The notes under the pieces are model-generated. The model was given only the letters and a program-made list of their open reading frames with translations, was not told the origin of the DNA and ran no database searches. Below are positions 31,979 through 44,600 of a stretch of 64,000 nt of DNA, piece after piece. Every line of letters starts with the position of its first letter. Within the stretch, counting starts at the first letter, position 1. The translations under genes and the position numbers were made by a program. This stretch comes from Spizellomyces punctatus DAOM BR117 (lineage: Eukaryota > Chytridiomycota > Chytridiomycetes > Spizellomycetales > Spizellomycetaceae): assembly GCF_000182565.1 (NCBI RefSeq), contig NW_015971537.1, positions 476,732-540,731 on the forward strand, given 5' to 3'.

Positions 31979-32415
31979 CGTTATCCTTCCTCGTTGAATA
32001 CTGGTCATCTTCTATGCATCCTAATCTATGTAGTATAAAGTTTAATGTAAAAGTGTACAGTTCTAGTTCTATGAGCCCGCTACACTCTTCTATCCAGGGC
32101 TTCTGCATCCCACCTCTTCCTCTGGGATGCTGGGGAATAACTCGATGAAGCAATGCATGGCTTGGGCGAACTACAAGTGCTGTAAGCCAACTACAGTCGT
32201 GGTTCCAGCAGCTGTTCCATGCTGTCGGGGAAGCGGACATTTTGCTATTGCTTCCTTCCATGCTTTGTGAAGAAGATCCATGCTATCATGTAGTCGATCT
32301 CCAATACTGCAGTCGTCTTAGAAGCTGGGCGACATTGGAGCCAATAGCTGCCGATTATCATCTGCAGGCTCCCCGCCTACACTTTTGCGCACTTGTAGCT
32401 AGACTGGTCTTCTGC
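31979..32415. other. Convergent intergenic region, nothing recognised
   Basis: 437 bp between the stops of the deacetylase and the METTL23-like gene. It includes the start of a diverged short repeat also seen near 29794-29843. Confidence 0.5.
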
Positions 32416-33204
32416 TTAAATACATCCAGCTGCTCGCTCTATTATCAGCAATGCAACACTTCCAATTTCTCTTGGTACTTGTTCCTTCCCATCTACCCTC
32501 CACGCTTCGCCCCATCCTCCAAACCTGCGCTTATCTACAATCCTGCACCGCAGATTCCATTTTTCTAGTAAAGGCTGAACCGTTCGCCGCGAGCTCCGTT
32601 CCTGATATGCAGTGATAAACTTGGCGGATGGTCGGCTTTGTGAGAGAATATATGCCACGCTGGCAATGAGATCGTCAAAGTCCCGAGGTTCGTAAAACAC
32701 GTCGGCACCAAGAATGAAATCAAACAGGTAAGAAGGATCCGACAACGGCGGGAACTTGCCCCATTTCAACCCGATTACACTACATACATCATCCACTTGA
32801 TTAGCATGCACTGCATGCTGTGCATTCTTTAGTAGATGCTCTGCATCCGGTAAATCTGATAGTACGACACGTTTAGCACCCAGCTTCGCCGCCAAGAGAC
32901 CAGGTAGAGCTGTGCCGCATCCGACTTCCAGAACTTGCTTGTTGAAAAATCGGCCTGCATTCCAGTATACAAATGCAGAAAGAACTAACGCAGAGGGCCA
33001 AAGGTAACTACCATAATCTGGATCTAGTAGCTCATGTAAGATAACTTGTACGGGCTGCTGCTCAACGGAAGTTCCTGTGCTCTTCAGAAAAGTGACATTC
33101 CGCGAATGCCCGGTGCCAGCGCCTGCGAGATGATTTGCCGTTTCCCCTGTATATCGTGGCTCTTCATCTGAGGATGAGCCGTAGTCGGGAGGCACCAAGG
33201 ACAT
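32416..33204 (-). CDS. METTL23-like SAM-dependent methyltransferase (262 aa)
   Basis: Single exon on the minus strand; first ATG at 33204 (the frame extends three codons further with a GTG). An acidic, Gly-rich leader of about 50 residues precedes VQVILHELLDPDYGSYLWPS, a typical entry to methyltransferase family 16. The SAM site is VLEVGCGTALPGLLAAKLGA, followed by VVLSDLP (acidic loop) and LGADVFYE (the D/E-x-x-Y/F post-motif II). METTL23/METTL18-type enzymes methylate protein arginine, lysine or histidine; the substrate is unknown here. The stop codon lies inside a short motif repeated upstream at 29794-29843, so the C-terminus may have been altered. Divergent from STIL (205 bp). Confidence 0.75.
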   Translation of the reverse strand: MSLVPPDYGSSSDEEPRYTGETANHLAGAGTGHSRNVTFLKSTGTSVEQQPVQVILHELLDPDYGSYLWPSALVLSAFVYWNAGRFFNKQVLEVGCGTALPGLLAAKLGAKRVVLSDLPDAEHLLKNAQHAVHANQVDDVCSVIGLKWGKFPPLSDPSYLFDFILGADVFYEPRDFDDLIASVAYILSQSRPSAKFITAYQERSSRRTVQPLLEKWNLRCRIVDKRRFGGWGEAWRVDGKEQVPREIGSVALLIIERAAGCI

Positions 33205-33409
33205 CTCGGACACGAGGAGATCTAGGACGTTGAGTGATTGAAGTGCGTCGTCTACCCTGTCTACATGGTAATTGGGGTTAGGTAAGGACCAGTGTCACGT
33301 GTGTGTTCCAACCTTCACCCTCCGATCAACCTTTGGCAAAAACCAAGCGTCGGCCTTCCACAAGAGATCTTTGGCGTAACGTCTATGTTATGTAGCGGAT
33401 ACATGTCGC

Positions 33410-36400
33410 ATGGTATATCTTGATCCTACTGCTAATGGCATTAGTTCCCGGTATATAGTCAAGCCAATGGAGCATGACATCATGTTACCGCGACCGGAAC
33501 CGCCTGCACCACATCCGCATCCAGCATTGGAGTCCCATAACAGATACGGAAGCGCCATACAAAATTTAAACGCAGGCGCACCAGCTCCAGTTAGTTCAAC
33601 AGTACGCGCTCGAGCGATGCAATTGCAGTTGCAACGAACAGATGCACGAGCGATGAGGAATGGTCGAGTGAGGGTCGCCGCAGGTAGCGCTACAAAGACA
33701 ACCGGGAAAAGTGGAGGCGGACCTGTTTCAGTTGAAGATGGAGGAAAAGCTCCTTTTGTAGTGCAATCCGCGACCATGAGAATGAGTTTGAATGAAGAGA
33801 CGCCTTTCCCTCCACGCGTCGACAGGAAGACTTCGTCGGTGAACGCGGTCCGCGTACCGTACCAAGGGCGTAATATTGCGACAAATTACAAGTTTGTTCC
33901 ACCTGCCGCTGCTAAATACTATCTATGGTGTGTGCAAGCATGTTGGGAACGGTTTGCCGGAGATGAAACTCAAGAACTTCTTGAATAGGGACACTACAAG
34001 TGTAGGCCCGACGCATCTTCTCACTTCCGATCAGCTTTGTCCAGACAACATTCGCCTGCAAACTACAGCTATTCGCGCAAGTCTGTCTTTAGATCGCCCG
34101 CCGGTTGCAACAACATGGCAAGGAGTAATGTTGCAGGGCTTCTTCATCGGTCGCTACGTACCGCTGCAGTCGAGTGTTATCTTAGAATCTGTGCACCAGT
34201 TGAGTACCAAGGCGCTCGTGCTGGATAGATTTGACGCTGGACGAAGGTCCTCGCATACAGAAGTTGGATTAGAGCCTACATTTGTTACCGGTGGAGATGC
34301 TGTAGTTACAGTGAGTTGATCAGCTGCAACTTGGTGCAATACTGCACTGCAAACGTCTTATGATATCTTTTTACGGCTCAAGGTTCTCCGACGAGTGCAT
34401 GATGACAAAGAAATGATGTCACAGGAGACAGGATGCTGGTCATCGATGGAGTATGGATATGTTTTCAACGTGCGTCGGGAGGCATTGATAGACTACATGC
34501 CGATGATTAACCGGCACTTACGAAATTGCTAGACTTTGCGAGAGCGCCTTAAGCGGCTAGATGACTGCGCTAACTTGGATATCGCTACTGTGGTTCTCAG
34601 TATGGATCTGGACAAGTCATTCCAACTCCAAGGATTAAAATGTGAATGGAGTGTGATCTTTTGCCAACACATTTAGCGAGTACTTATGCTCATGTGAACA
34701 AGGCCAGGCGCTAATTCCCGATGTGATCCTCCGCGCACACCTGATCAATCCTTTGATGATTGTGCCCACAACTTTGACAACGGATCTGTTGAAGCCACTG
34801 TCTGTAGCGGGAGAACAGGTTGATTCTGGGTAGGCATCTGCTGCTACCAACACATCAGAGTCTGTTACTGAACGATGGTTCACACCAGCTATGTCGCCAT
34901 TGACCAAGCGCGTCATGTACTCACCCTTACCTGCAATGATCCTATGGCAACATCGCTGCCTTTAGCCGGAATGTGAGTGGACAGAAGTCGTATTTCGTAT
35001 GCTTCGATAACTGATGGAAATGTGACAGTTGGGTGAAAGGCGCGCGACATATCCGAGACCCGAGTGTACAATGTGCTTGCATTCGGTATATATGGAATTC
35101 AGTCATCAAGAAGTTGGATATGGGTAAATCGCAAGTGTTAGTCATCATATTCCAAAATTTCACATCTGGAACACCCCAGTTTTATGAATGCAATTATGAG
35201 GTGAGAATGGTTGTTGGCGCCCACTCTTCCGTTGATTGCTGACCAGCTCAAAGATCAGCGAAATTCCATTCGCTCTCTACGAAGCGTCGTTACCAGTCCC
35301 GAAAGATGAGCACAAAGGAGACCTGAAAGCATGGCAGGACGTGCTTTCAGTCAATAATGGATTTGAGCTTAAGAAGGTCAACATTCGCGAATACTCTGGC
35401 GCTTGTGAAGCTATTGAAAGCGTTTTTGACATGTGAGCAGGCTTGGTAACTGGCAAAGGAGCTAGTTTGAAATGAACCTGATCGTATTGTTACTATCAGC
35501 CCAGTTGCAAAACGCCAAGTATCGAGTTTATCTCCACCCGCGGCGGTCGTTAAATCATCAGCCTCGCCATTACGTGTTGCGGATGACAAGAATGTGGCTG
35601 ACATTGCGATCACCGTCGACACCAATGCTTCTATTCCCTGGTCATCAACAGACGACGCCAATGCTTCGGCTCCCTCTTCATCAACAGACCAGGCAGAAGA
35701 CAGAGCGTCATTCTGTGATGATCCTGGACAGAGCGTACGGGTGGATCAGGAACCGAAGACAACCGCAGTATCTGTTCCACGTCAGGGCGACACAACTCAA
35801 ACAAATGACAATGAGGACGTCGTTGTTAACGCCGTGTCAGAGCAGCAACAGTCGTATCTCAAGTTCCTCCAGCTGCAATTAGACATGCTTAAAATGCAAA
35901 TGTCAGGCAAACAGGCTGCGAGCTCCTCCAAGCTGCAGTTTTGGCCGATGATCCCGATGTTTCCTTCCCCAGTCATGTTGACGACGTCAACGTCGTCTGA
36001 TCCTGTTACTAGACGTACGGACGCTCGTATAGGTACGGGATGCGATGCAGCAACGAACACGACGGTATATGTCGGGCATGACGATGTGCAGGCTCCGTTC
36101 TCGTCCAAAGAGGTCGGTGAACTATCGTATGATCTCAAGTCTGTTAGTATCCGCTGCTAAGATATCCGGCTTCCTTTGATAGTCCCAGCAAGCAGCTGAA
36201 AACAAGGAAACACAAATTCATGCAGTCTCTGAGAAGGCGGATTCCTCACCTCCCACCCGCCGAAAATCAAACAACGCACCAGCGGTGACACCCACGCTTG
36301 GAACTACTGATCTGGAATCAGTATTAAAGCGTATTAATCAGACTGATATCGAGCGAACATACCATTTACCTGCGGACACGGGTAGTAACTACGAGGCTTT

Positions 36401-37403
36401 CTTCCAGTATGACCCGATTACAGATGAGGAAGAAAAACAGACTCAGGAGGACATTGTCCCCGGGCACATGGATATTGAACAGGATGGCAATGAAATTGCA
36501 ATTAAATCATCATTAATTCAAGGGCGTAGCGAATCTATCAAAAGACCAACATCAACTGATGAAACAAAATCTCCGCCTACTGCGGACGGTCATTGCATGA
36601 GATCAGAAATCCGGGAAGTGACCGAAGGACGGACCCCCGTCGGAACGTTACTACGACGAGTAGCGGAGGTGCTAGAAAAGTCGCACGAGGATCCTCTACA
36701 AGATGACGTTGCCGTAAATGTGTCATCTGTGGAGGAGGTAGGAGAGGGCAAGACAGAATTGATACATAACAGGAGTGTCCATGGAGCAAAGGATATCATC
36801 GCACGGTTAGCGAGCCATCCAGAACAAAGCTTCATCGTCATGGCTGACCACGGTGATTTTCCCTGTGAAAATCTTGTGGAGCAGTCAGTTGTGCTCAATA
36901 CACCAAGGAAACAGACCATAAGGTCTAGTCCAGCCGTGGATCGAAACGATGTTACCGCAATTGTCCGGAATTCGAAGCCTACACAGCTTACCGCTTCTCA
37001 AAACAAGAACGAGACAACCTTGTATCCCGTTATTGCATCGAAGGTAAAAATGTAGACAGCAGGCATTCCTGTCTAAGCACTAGCTGACATGCTTTCGGGT
37101 TGCCAGATGGAACCCATTTACAGAAAGAATCCGAGAAGCCCCTTAAAGATACTACAAAACTCAAATCTGAAGGCTGCCGAGTCCGACCCTGATACAACTT
37201 GTGAACAGTTCTCCCGCGCGACGCTCGAATATCTGCATAAGTACGGACTGCTGGATGCAGAAGAAATCCCCGACGTTAGGGTGGCATTTCAGACTTTAAA
37301 TACAAATCGTACGGATTTGCAAGATTCTGTAAGAGGAGACGGTGATGCTTACACGCGGATACTTGATATTACGCGAATTCAAACATTACCGAAACTGCAT
37401 TGA
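33410..37403 (+). CDS. STIL: STIL/Ana2/SAS-5-like centriole duplication protein (1132 aa)
   Basis: In animals STIL binds PLK4 and SAS-6 to start a new centriole. Eleven exons: 33410-33927, 33989-34310, 34383-34469, 34533-34652, 34708-34829, 34889-34972, 35029-35200, 35254-35432, 35500-36142, 36189-37043, 37107-37403; every join keeps frame. Conserved blocks follow animal STIL in order: PPAAAKYYLW, LVLDRFDAGRR, PLMIVPTTL, TSLPLAGIWVKGARHI, CIRYIWNSVI and TPQFYECNYE in the N-terminal domain. Then a short coiled coil at about residues 648-670 (SEQQQSYLKFLQLQLDML), a STAN-like ATLEYLHKYGLL at about 1070, and the extreme C-terminal LDITRIQTLPKLH. Long linkers are disordered. Length is close to human STIL (1287). 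Confidence 0.85.
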
Positions 37404-37511
37404 TTGGAGAAAACCTGGGGGTGCTTCGTCTAGTTACAATAGGCTAGATCTAGTCAAATGTAGCCTGCCTGCGCCGTCTATCCTACATAACATGATACTA
37501 CAGACTTAAAC

Positions 37512-40500
37512 TTAAAACAACCCAGAGACCCTTCCCGTCTCGGGATCCAAATCGACGTCGTAAAAGCATGGACGCTATGATCAAAAGCATCAGCATCCAG
37601 CATCTGTTAAACACAGATGGCTTCAAAAACATATGTACACGTACCGTAGGTAGACCCGGCATGGTTTGCATCTCTCCCAACAGAGGATACAAGAACCCAG
37701 CACCAACGGATGCTCGAATGTCTCGCACCGGAACCGTAAAGCCTGTGGAGTCATTATCAAAGTTTAGGTTTCGTTGGCCCATGATCTCAACACCAGCCGC
37801 AAGCCACGCATACCCATCGGAACGCCTTTCAACTTCGGATCGTGGGATAAACTGAGATGAGTCTTCGCCATGCAAATAGGCAGTTTGTCGAAACCCTAGA
37901 GTTAAATCCGTTTTAGCGCCTTTTGAGGAACCATGTCATACCGGCTAGCGATTGCCTACTTGTGACGTGTACAATTGAATTTTGCTTTTTGCTACGTCGC
38001 TCAACTCCACGCCATCGGCTCCGTACATTTCCTTCGCAATGGTTTCGATTTTGTCCACGATAGGGAGGTTTACATCATAAAGGTACTTGAACGAAGCACC
38101 GCCCTCGCGCTTTGATGTATTGCAAACATCCACTACTGCCTTGGCCAAGTCCAAAGCCCCAGCACCACCTCGCGCCCAATGGTCAGTTACAACGGCTGCT
38201 GACGCACCGGCTTCGATCGCCGCTCGTTTCACTGTGTCAAGTTCCGCCTGTGTATCGGAACTGGGTACAACAACAGAACGTGAGTTTGGTTGTTGAGGCC
38301 GTTTGCGCGCATAAAATAGCGCACCTGAATTTATTGATCGCCACAACAACGCTGATTCCAAACTTGCGCGCATTTTGGACGTGCTTTGCTAAGTTTGCAC
38401 AGCCTTTGGCCACTAATCCAACGTCTTCCTGTGAGTACACGTCGCTGATGGGCTTGCCGGCCACGACCTCAGGACCCCCGCCATGCATCTTCAAGGCCTT
38501 CACTGTAGCGACGAGGACCACAGCATTGGGAACTAATCCGGAAGTCCTACACTTGATATCAAAAAACTTCTCCATGCCAATGTCGGCTCCAAAACCCGCT
38601 TCCGTCACAACATATCCGGGCTCGTCGTCATCTGCCAGTCCTGACGTACCGGCAAGTTTTAAAGCAATCCTATCAGCTAGGATCGATGAGTTACCGTGGG
38701 CAATATTAGCGAACGGTCCCGCATGCACAAACACAGGTGTTCCCTCCAGTGTTTGCATCAAGTTGGGTTTAATGGCATCTTTCATCAATACTGTCAGTGC
38801 CCCGCCCACACCCAGATCATCTGCCGTGACGGGCTCTCCGGCCATATTACTGGCAACAACCATGCGGCCGAGTCGCTCTCGCATATCCTTCAGATCGGTG
38901 GTCAACGCTAGCACAGCCATAATCTCGCTGGCAACAGCAATGTCAAAACCGGTTTCACGAGTACGCCCCTTTTCTTGAGGCCCCATGCCCACCATAATTT
39001 TCCGCAAGAAGCGATCGTTGGTATCCATCACACGTTGCCAGGTGATAGTCTCTGGGTTAATATCAAGCCTAGCAAAGCGACGCTTCTCCTCAGGCGTCAG
39101 GGTGTCAGGATCAGTTTCCTTGATACCTAATCGCTGCAGACGCCTAATCATAATATCGGAGAACTTCCGCACGCCCTTTTTCGCGGGGACAAGGCGATTG
39201 AACAACGTTTCGTCGTTAGGAGTAGTTGCTTCGTGGAACATCCGCGCATCTATTGCAGCAGCCAAAAGGTTGTTCGCCGCGGTTACGGCATGATTGTCGC
39301 CGGTCAAATGCAGATTGAACTCGTCCATGGGTATGACTTGAGAATATCCTCCACCTGCTGCACCTCCCTTAATTCCGAACGTAGGCCCTTGTGAGGGTTG
39401 TCTGACACATGCGAATGCTACTTTCTTGAGATTCGCTCCTAGGGCCTGGACTAGGCCAATACAGGTCGTTGATTTCCCTTCTCCCAAAGGGGTTGGTGTG
39501 ATGCCGGTAATGACCACATAATTCGCATCCTGACGATGTTTGAGGCGATCCAATACGGTGAGGTTGACCTTCGCCTTGGTTGGACCGTACAGTTCGAACT
39601 CGGAAGGGAACAAGCCTAATTCCTCTGCCACAATTTTGATCGGCTTCGGCTTTTGTGCCATGGCAATATCGATATCGCTTGGAACGGGTGTTTTGAGATC
39701 CAGTTTTAGATACTGGGTAGGCCTTCTGTAGCCTTTGAGGGAGCGCTTTGCACTTAGAACGGTGTTGTACATCAGCATTGTCACAGTCATTGGTCCAACG
39801 CCGCCGGGAACGGGTGTAATCGCCGACGCTATTTGAGATGCAGATTCGAAATCAACGTCTCCCACCCAACGTATTCCAGATTTCTTCGTGGAGTCGGGAA
39901 TGGGATTTGTTCCAACATCGATTATCACTACTCCGGGTTTTAGCCACGATCCCTTGACCATCTGAGGTCTGCCAATAGCAGTCACCAGTATATCAGCAGT
40001 CCGCACAATATCCTCTAAGTTCTGTGTCCTGGAGTGGCACACAGTTACAGTTGCGTTCTCGCCCTGAAGCAGATGAGCAAGCGGCATGCCGACAATATTA
40101 CTCCTCCCAACCACTACTGCTTTCTTTCCATTGAGATCCACCCCTAGTAATATTCTCCTCATATCAGACAAATCGCATTGCAGTTGTAGAACTGCCTAAA
40201 TTGCATACCAGCATGCCTCAAAAGCTCAATGCATCCTTTCGGCGTACAGGGTTCGAACAATGGCTCGTGATCCCTCTTCGCAAGCAGACCGATGTTGAGG
40301 GAGTGAAATCTGGCGCAAAAAGACATGAGCCAATGTATAAGTATGATCGCTGCAACGCAAGTAACAGTACCCATCGACATCCTTATGGTAATCAATCGCT
40401 TCCGTTACCAATTTCTCGTCCATACCATCGGGGAGGGGCAGTTGCACAAGTATGCCATGGACCCTGTAATCATCATTAAGGGCATGAACAACCGAAAGGA

Positions 40501-41166
40501 GCTGGAAAGAAGTCTTCGTGTTGATCGAGGATATCTTCAGTAGCGCTCTTAAATCATGAAGCCTACCTCTGCCTGCGAAACGGTAGCTTCCAATTTGTGA
40601 TGGGTGAATTTCATCCCAATCTAGGACATGGATAAAGTCAGTCTTTGCCTCGCGTGATTATGCGACATTTGATGACGCAGATTCCAGCCAAGGTACCTTG
40701 AGAGCTGCCTGCTGCTTCTGTCTCACATACAAGCTCGAATCTTCACGGTCGCCAACCTGAATAATGGCTAGGTGCGGAATGAACCCGCCGTTATTCTCGG
40801 AGAGATCGGTCACCTCATCACGAAGCTTTGCACGAATGGACCTGGATATGTCTGCACTCGTTAGTTCATCGCCCACCGAACACGGGGCAGTTTCGAGTAT
40901 AAATGAGGTACTGACTCTGCTAAGGCTTTCCCATCAATAATCTTTGCTCCAGCAGCCATGCTTCGTTTTATATGTTGCTGCTGTGGTATCGGCGCTAAAA
41001 AGTTACGTTTCGTGGTATGAGCAAAACTGGGGCGTGCAGGTGGGATTGACAATCGCGAAGTATGCGTAGTAGAACACCGCACTGTAGAGGCGGAACACGT
41101 CAACAAGCAGCGAGGTATCACTGAGAATTCAAGCGGTAAAGATCGTAGCAGGAATCGGATGTGCAT
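37512..41166 (-). CDS. MIS1: C1-tetrahydrofolate synthase, mitochondrial-type trifunctional (1019 aa)
   Basis: Fuses methylene-THF dehydrogenase/cyclohydrolase with formate-THF ligase. Ten exons on the minus strand: 40916-41166, 40697-40856, 40567-40620, 40371-40501, 40209-40309, 38325-40143, 37960-38260, 37814-37895, 37645-37742, 37512-37574. The N-terminus is Arg-rich and hydrophobic, a mitochondrial presequence. Dehydrogenase signatures are [11 protein letters not shown] and [14 protein letters not shown]. The ligase shows the ATP loop [30 protein letters not shown] and, near the end, [17 protein letters not shown]. An internal ATG (40959, residue 70; [13 protein letters not shown]) could give a cytosolic form. 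The first splice (GA|GTCAGT...ACGAG|T) is the least certain. Confidence 0.95.
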
Positions 41167-41687
41167 AAAGCTCACCGTCTAGTAGTCAGCCCCAGAAAAT
41201 GCCAACAAGGAGGTGATCGGTGTGACTCATCGAATATAAACAATACAGTCAGTACTTGTAGTTAGGTGAAACATAATGGCCATTTTATTGGTCGAAAGAA
41301 GCTGCCTTCTGTCCTCCTCGTTTCTTGTTGCACTCTTATTGTCCCACGTCCCTCATCAAAAACCTGGACCCAAAGTCCTCTGGTGGGTCAGTACACTCAT
41401 CCCGAGAAGTTCTCAAAAAGTCGACTGCCGGCTGGCCCGTCCCTTTTCAAATCTCGAATAGCAGATGTCCGTGAAACCAGCGGATCATTGCAATGTCCAT
41501 ATTACCAATTGTGTTAGAGAGTCCTACCATCCTTACCTTGTTGCGCGCTTCTCTAAAACTTAAGTTCAGGATGGACCCTGTGTATCGACTGACGGAAGGG
41601 AGTCAGATTAGACTGTATAGAAGTGGCTAGCTTCACATTAGAACTTTCTAATTGATTAAGAAGCACTAAAGTGTTATAGATATAATG
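41167..41687. other. Intergenic, nothing recognised
   Basis: 521 bp containing the MIS1 promoter and the 3' end of the PPR gene, both on the minus strand. Small frames near 41276-41517 lack any protein signature. Confidence 0.6.
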
Positions 41688-44600
41688 CTAGTCCTGAGCC
41701 AAATAACCTCCTCTACTACTTTCAGCCCGCACCTCCCATTCATTTTCAAGAAGCCAGTCAAGCGCTTTCTTTCGCGCACCCCAGGTTCCGTTCATCTCGC
41801 AATGACGCAAAAACGCCTGGATAAATGTGGCTAACAGCAGGTCCATTTCCAAAGGGTTGGATAGATTAGGTGATTTGGGGACATAGACGGGTTGCTCCGT
41901 TACGGGAAGCTCTTTGAACGAAGCAGGAAATACTATTTCGGTCACCCGCGTCTCACTTTGGTTGACGTTTGTCTGTTCGCACGGGGGGGCGGCAACACAG
42001 TCCAGCTGCTTATGCAGACCGCTCTTTTTGCTTGCTTTTGACTTCGTTTTGGCATCGACAAGAGTCCAAAGTGACAGAATAGCATCCCAATACTCCACCG
42101 CCCCCCATTCGAGCATAAACCTTTCCGCATCGGGTTTCGCCCGCGCTTTGTTGACTACGATGAAATCACGCTTCACATCTTTTACGTGGTGGAGATTCGA
42201 CACTAGCGGCCAGAGGGCATACATGCCAAAGGTGAACGCCTCGCACGCTGTTAGGACTCGGTCAACTTTCCATGCGTCAAACTTCAGCGATGATATTGTT
42301 CCCTCGCCATCAGCGGTGTTAAGAGAATCAGTAAAATCAGGGTGAATAAGACCTTCCCGCCATAGGATTTGCAGTCCTTCGTCATTATCGGTTCTGCATG
42401 CGAATGCTTTGACGCTCATCTCGTGTATCCAACGTCTCAGTCCAGTCAGCCAGGTCCGAACTGCCCACCAGCCCTCTGCTGTGGCAAGACCACGAATGAT
42501 TTGAACCGGCGCCCGCGGCGTAATTGGACACCCATCCTCTATCATATTCCGGATGACCTCCTTTGCCTCGCCATGCATGCGTGCTGCCATGAAATATCCA
42601 ACCATCGTTTCATATATCAACGGGTTCGGTGAAGAATCCAGCTGCGAGAGTACTTTTCGGTATTGAGCATACACGGAACAGATGGCATTCCGGGAAGTTA
42701 AAAACTGCTCTGAATCCGGTGGTTCCCCTTTATGATTCACTATTTGTTCGTTCATCCCCTCTGTGTCCGTCAGACGTTCCTCCTCCCCAGATACAAACTT
42801 GTCAGCCAGCCTACGGACAAGTGCCTCGTATATCATCGAGGGAAGAACAACGCCCGTTTCTGTGGCTTCCACGAAGATTTCAAGCGCAGCCGCCACATCT
42901 TGCTGTGCAAGACAGGTTTTGATGAAAACTGCACCACTTTCCTCAGTTAATGTTATTCCGTCGATTTTCCTTGAAGCCATCCATTGCATTGCTCGGTCAA
43001 AATCGTTCTGAGCAGCAAAAGATCGCACTATAACCGCGTAGAGGAGAGCATCTGGAGACATCCCAGAGCTCTGCATGGCTTGAAACCATCGTGTGGCACC
43101 TTGTACATCATTTCCGCTTATGTGCGCATTTATGAGAGCAGTATAAGTGGCAACAGTGGGCTTCACACCGGCACTTAGCATTTCGGAAAAGAGCTGCCGA
43201 CAGAGTTGTAACTCTCCTCGGCGGCCGTACGCATCCAACAAGCTTGTGTACGCATAGGCGCTTGGTTCGAGACTTGCCCCTTCATTGCCGGATTTCCATG
43301 CTGAAAGACCTTCATCGAACCAGCTCTTCGCTCCATCCACATCTCCTGCCTTGACATGCGCAGAAATAAGAGCGGCAAAAGTCCACCGGTCAGGCACAAG
43401 TCGCTGGTTAAGCATCGCGGTATAGAATTCGCGGACGTTGTTCAACCGTCCTGTTCTTCCGTATCCATTTATAAGGATATTATAAACGCCGACGTCGGGT
43501 TGAATCCCGTCTTCGTATAACCTGTTCAAAAGGCGGCCGACCTCTCTCATATGTCCTCGCTTTGCGTGAACACTCAGTAGCAGCGAGTAAAACACGAGGT
43601 CCGGCTTTACATTCATGTAACGAAGTAGTCGATGCACCTTGCCCGCCGAATTCACATCTCCTTTTTCCACATACCCCTTCAGCAGCAATGTGAATGTGCC
43701 TATGTTGGGTTTCTGGCCACATTTTACCATCGAATTGTACAGGTCCATAGCTCGATCCATCCGTCCACGATCACAAGCAAGCTTTATCAGCCGGTTAAAT
43801 GTGCGTAAATTTGGTGGTCGCTTAGCACTAGAATCTCTATGGTTCTCATTCTTCTGTATTATCCCCAGTCGTTGATTCATAATCGCCCAATACTTCTCCG
43901 CCATTTTCAAGTCTCGGGCACGTTCATACACTTCGATCATGAGGACAAGTGTTACTTCAGTTACCGAAGTCTTTGTCTTCTTCATTTCTCTATACCATCT
44001 TTCGGCACCAGCGGGATCGCGCGCATGCACAAACGCCTCGATCACACCATTCCAACAACTGGAATCTGGTTTCATGGTATCACGCACCCGATCGAAGACG
44101 CGCAGAGCCCCTTTCACATCGTGATTGCGACCGAACGCTACAATGAGACGGCCCCAGTCCAGGGCATGTGGTTGTATCCCAAGAGCGACCATATCCTCCA
44201 TAATCATACCAATGTCTTTGGAAGAAATATTTCCAGCACGCAAAAGCAAGCCGATCAGGGCGCGGAAATCTTTCAAGGTTAGGCTGCGAAGTAACGACCC
44301 GCATGCAGTCTCAGATCCAGAGGGTGAACGAAGATAGCAATAGTTGGCATGCAACCGAGCGGCTTCACGACTCAATGCATCCTCAAAAAAGGGGAGGAAG
44401 CGGGCCCGGCTCACTTCTTCGACTTCGCGGACAAAGGATGTCACAAGGGACTCGTGGTTGACAAGATATCTTGGATATGCAGTCTCCCCTTCTATACTTT
44501 GCGCTGACGCCGAGTGGGATGAGCGATACTTGATACTAAAGGAAGCTTCCCTCCGACAACCGTTGCATATGTTCACACGCGGTACCGCTACATATTGGCG

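Noticed and set aside
33205-33290. Extension of the METTL23-like protein upstream of the first ATG
   Set aside because: The frame continues but has no ATG before an in-frame TGA; an upstream exon is possible but no splice junction could be shown.
38112-38978. 288-codon plus-strand open frame
   Set aside because: Entirely antisense to the well-supported MIS1 coding exon; no protein signature.
42369-43178. Several plus-strand frames of 60-140 codons
   Set aside because: Antisense shadows of the PPR gene.
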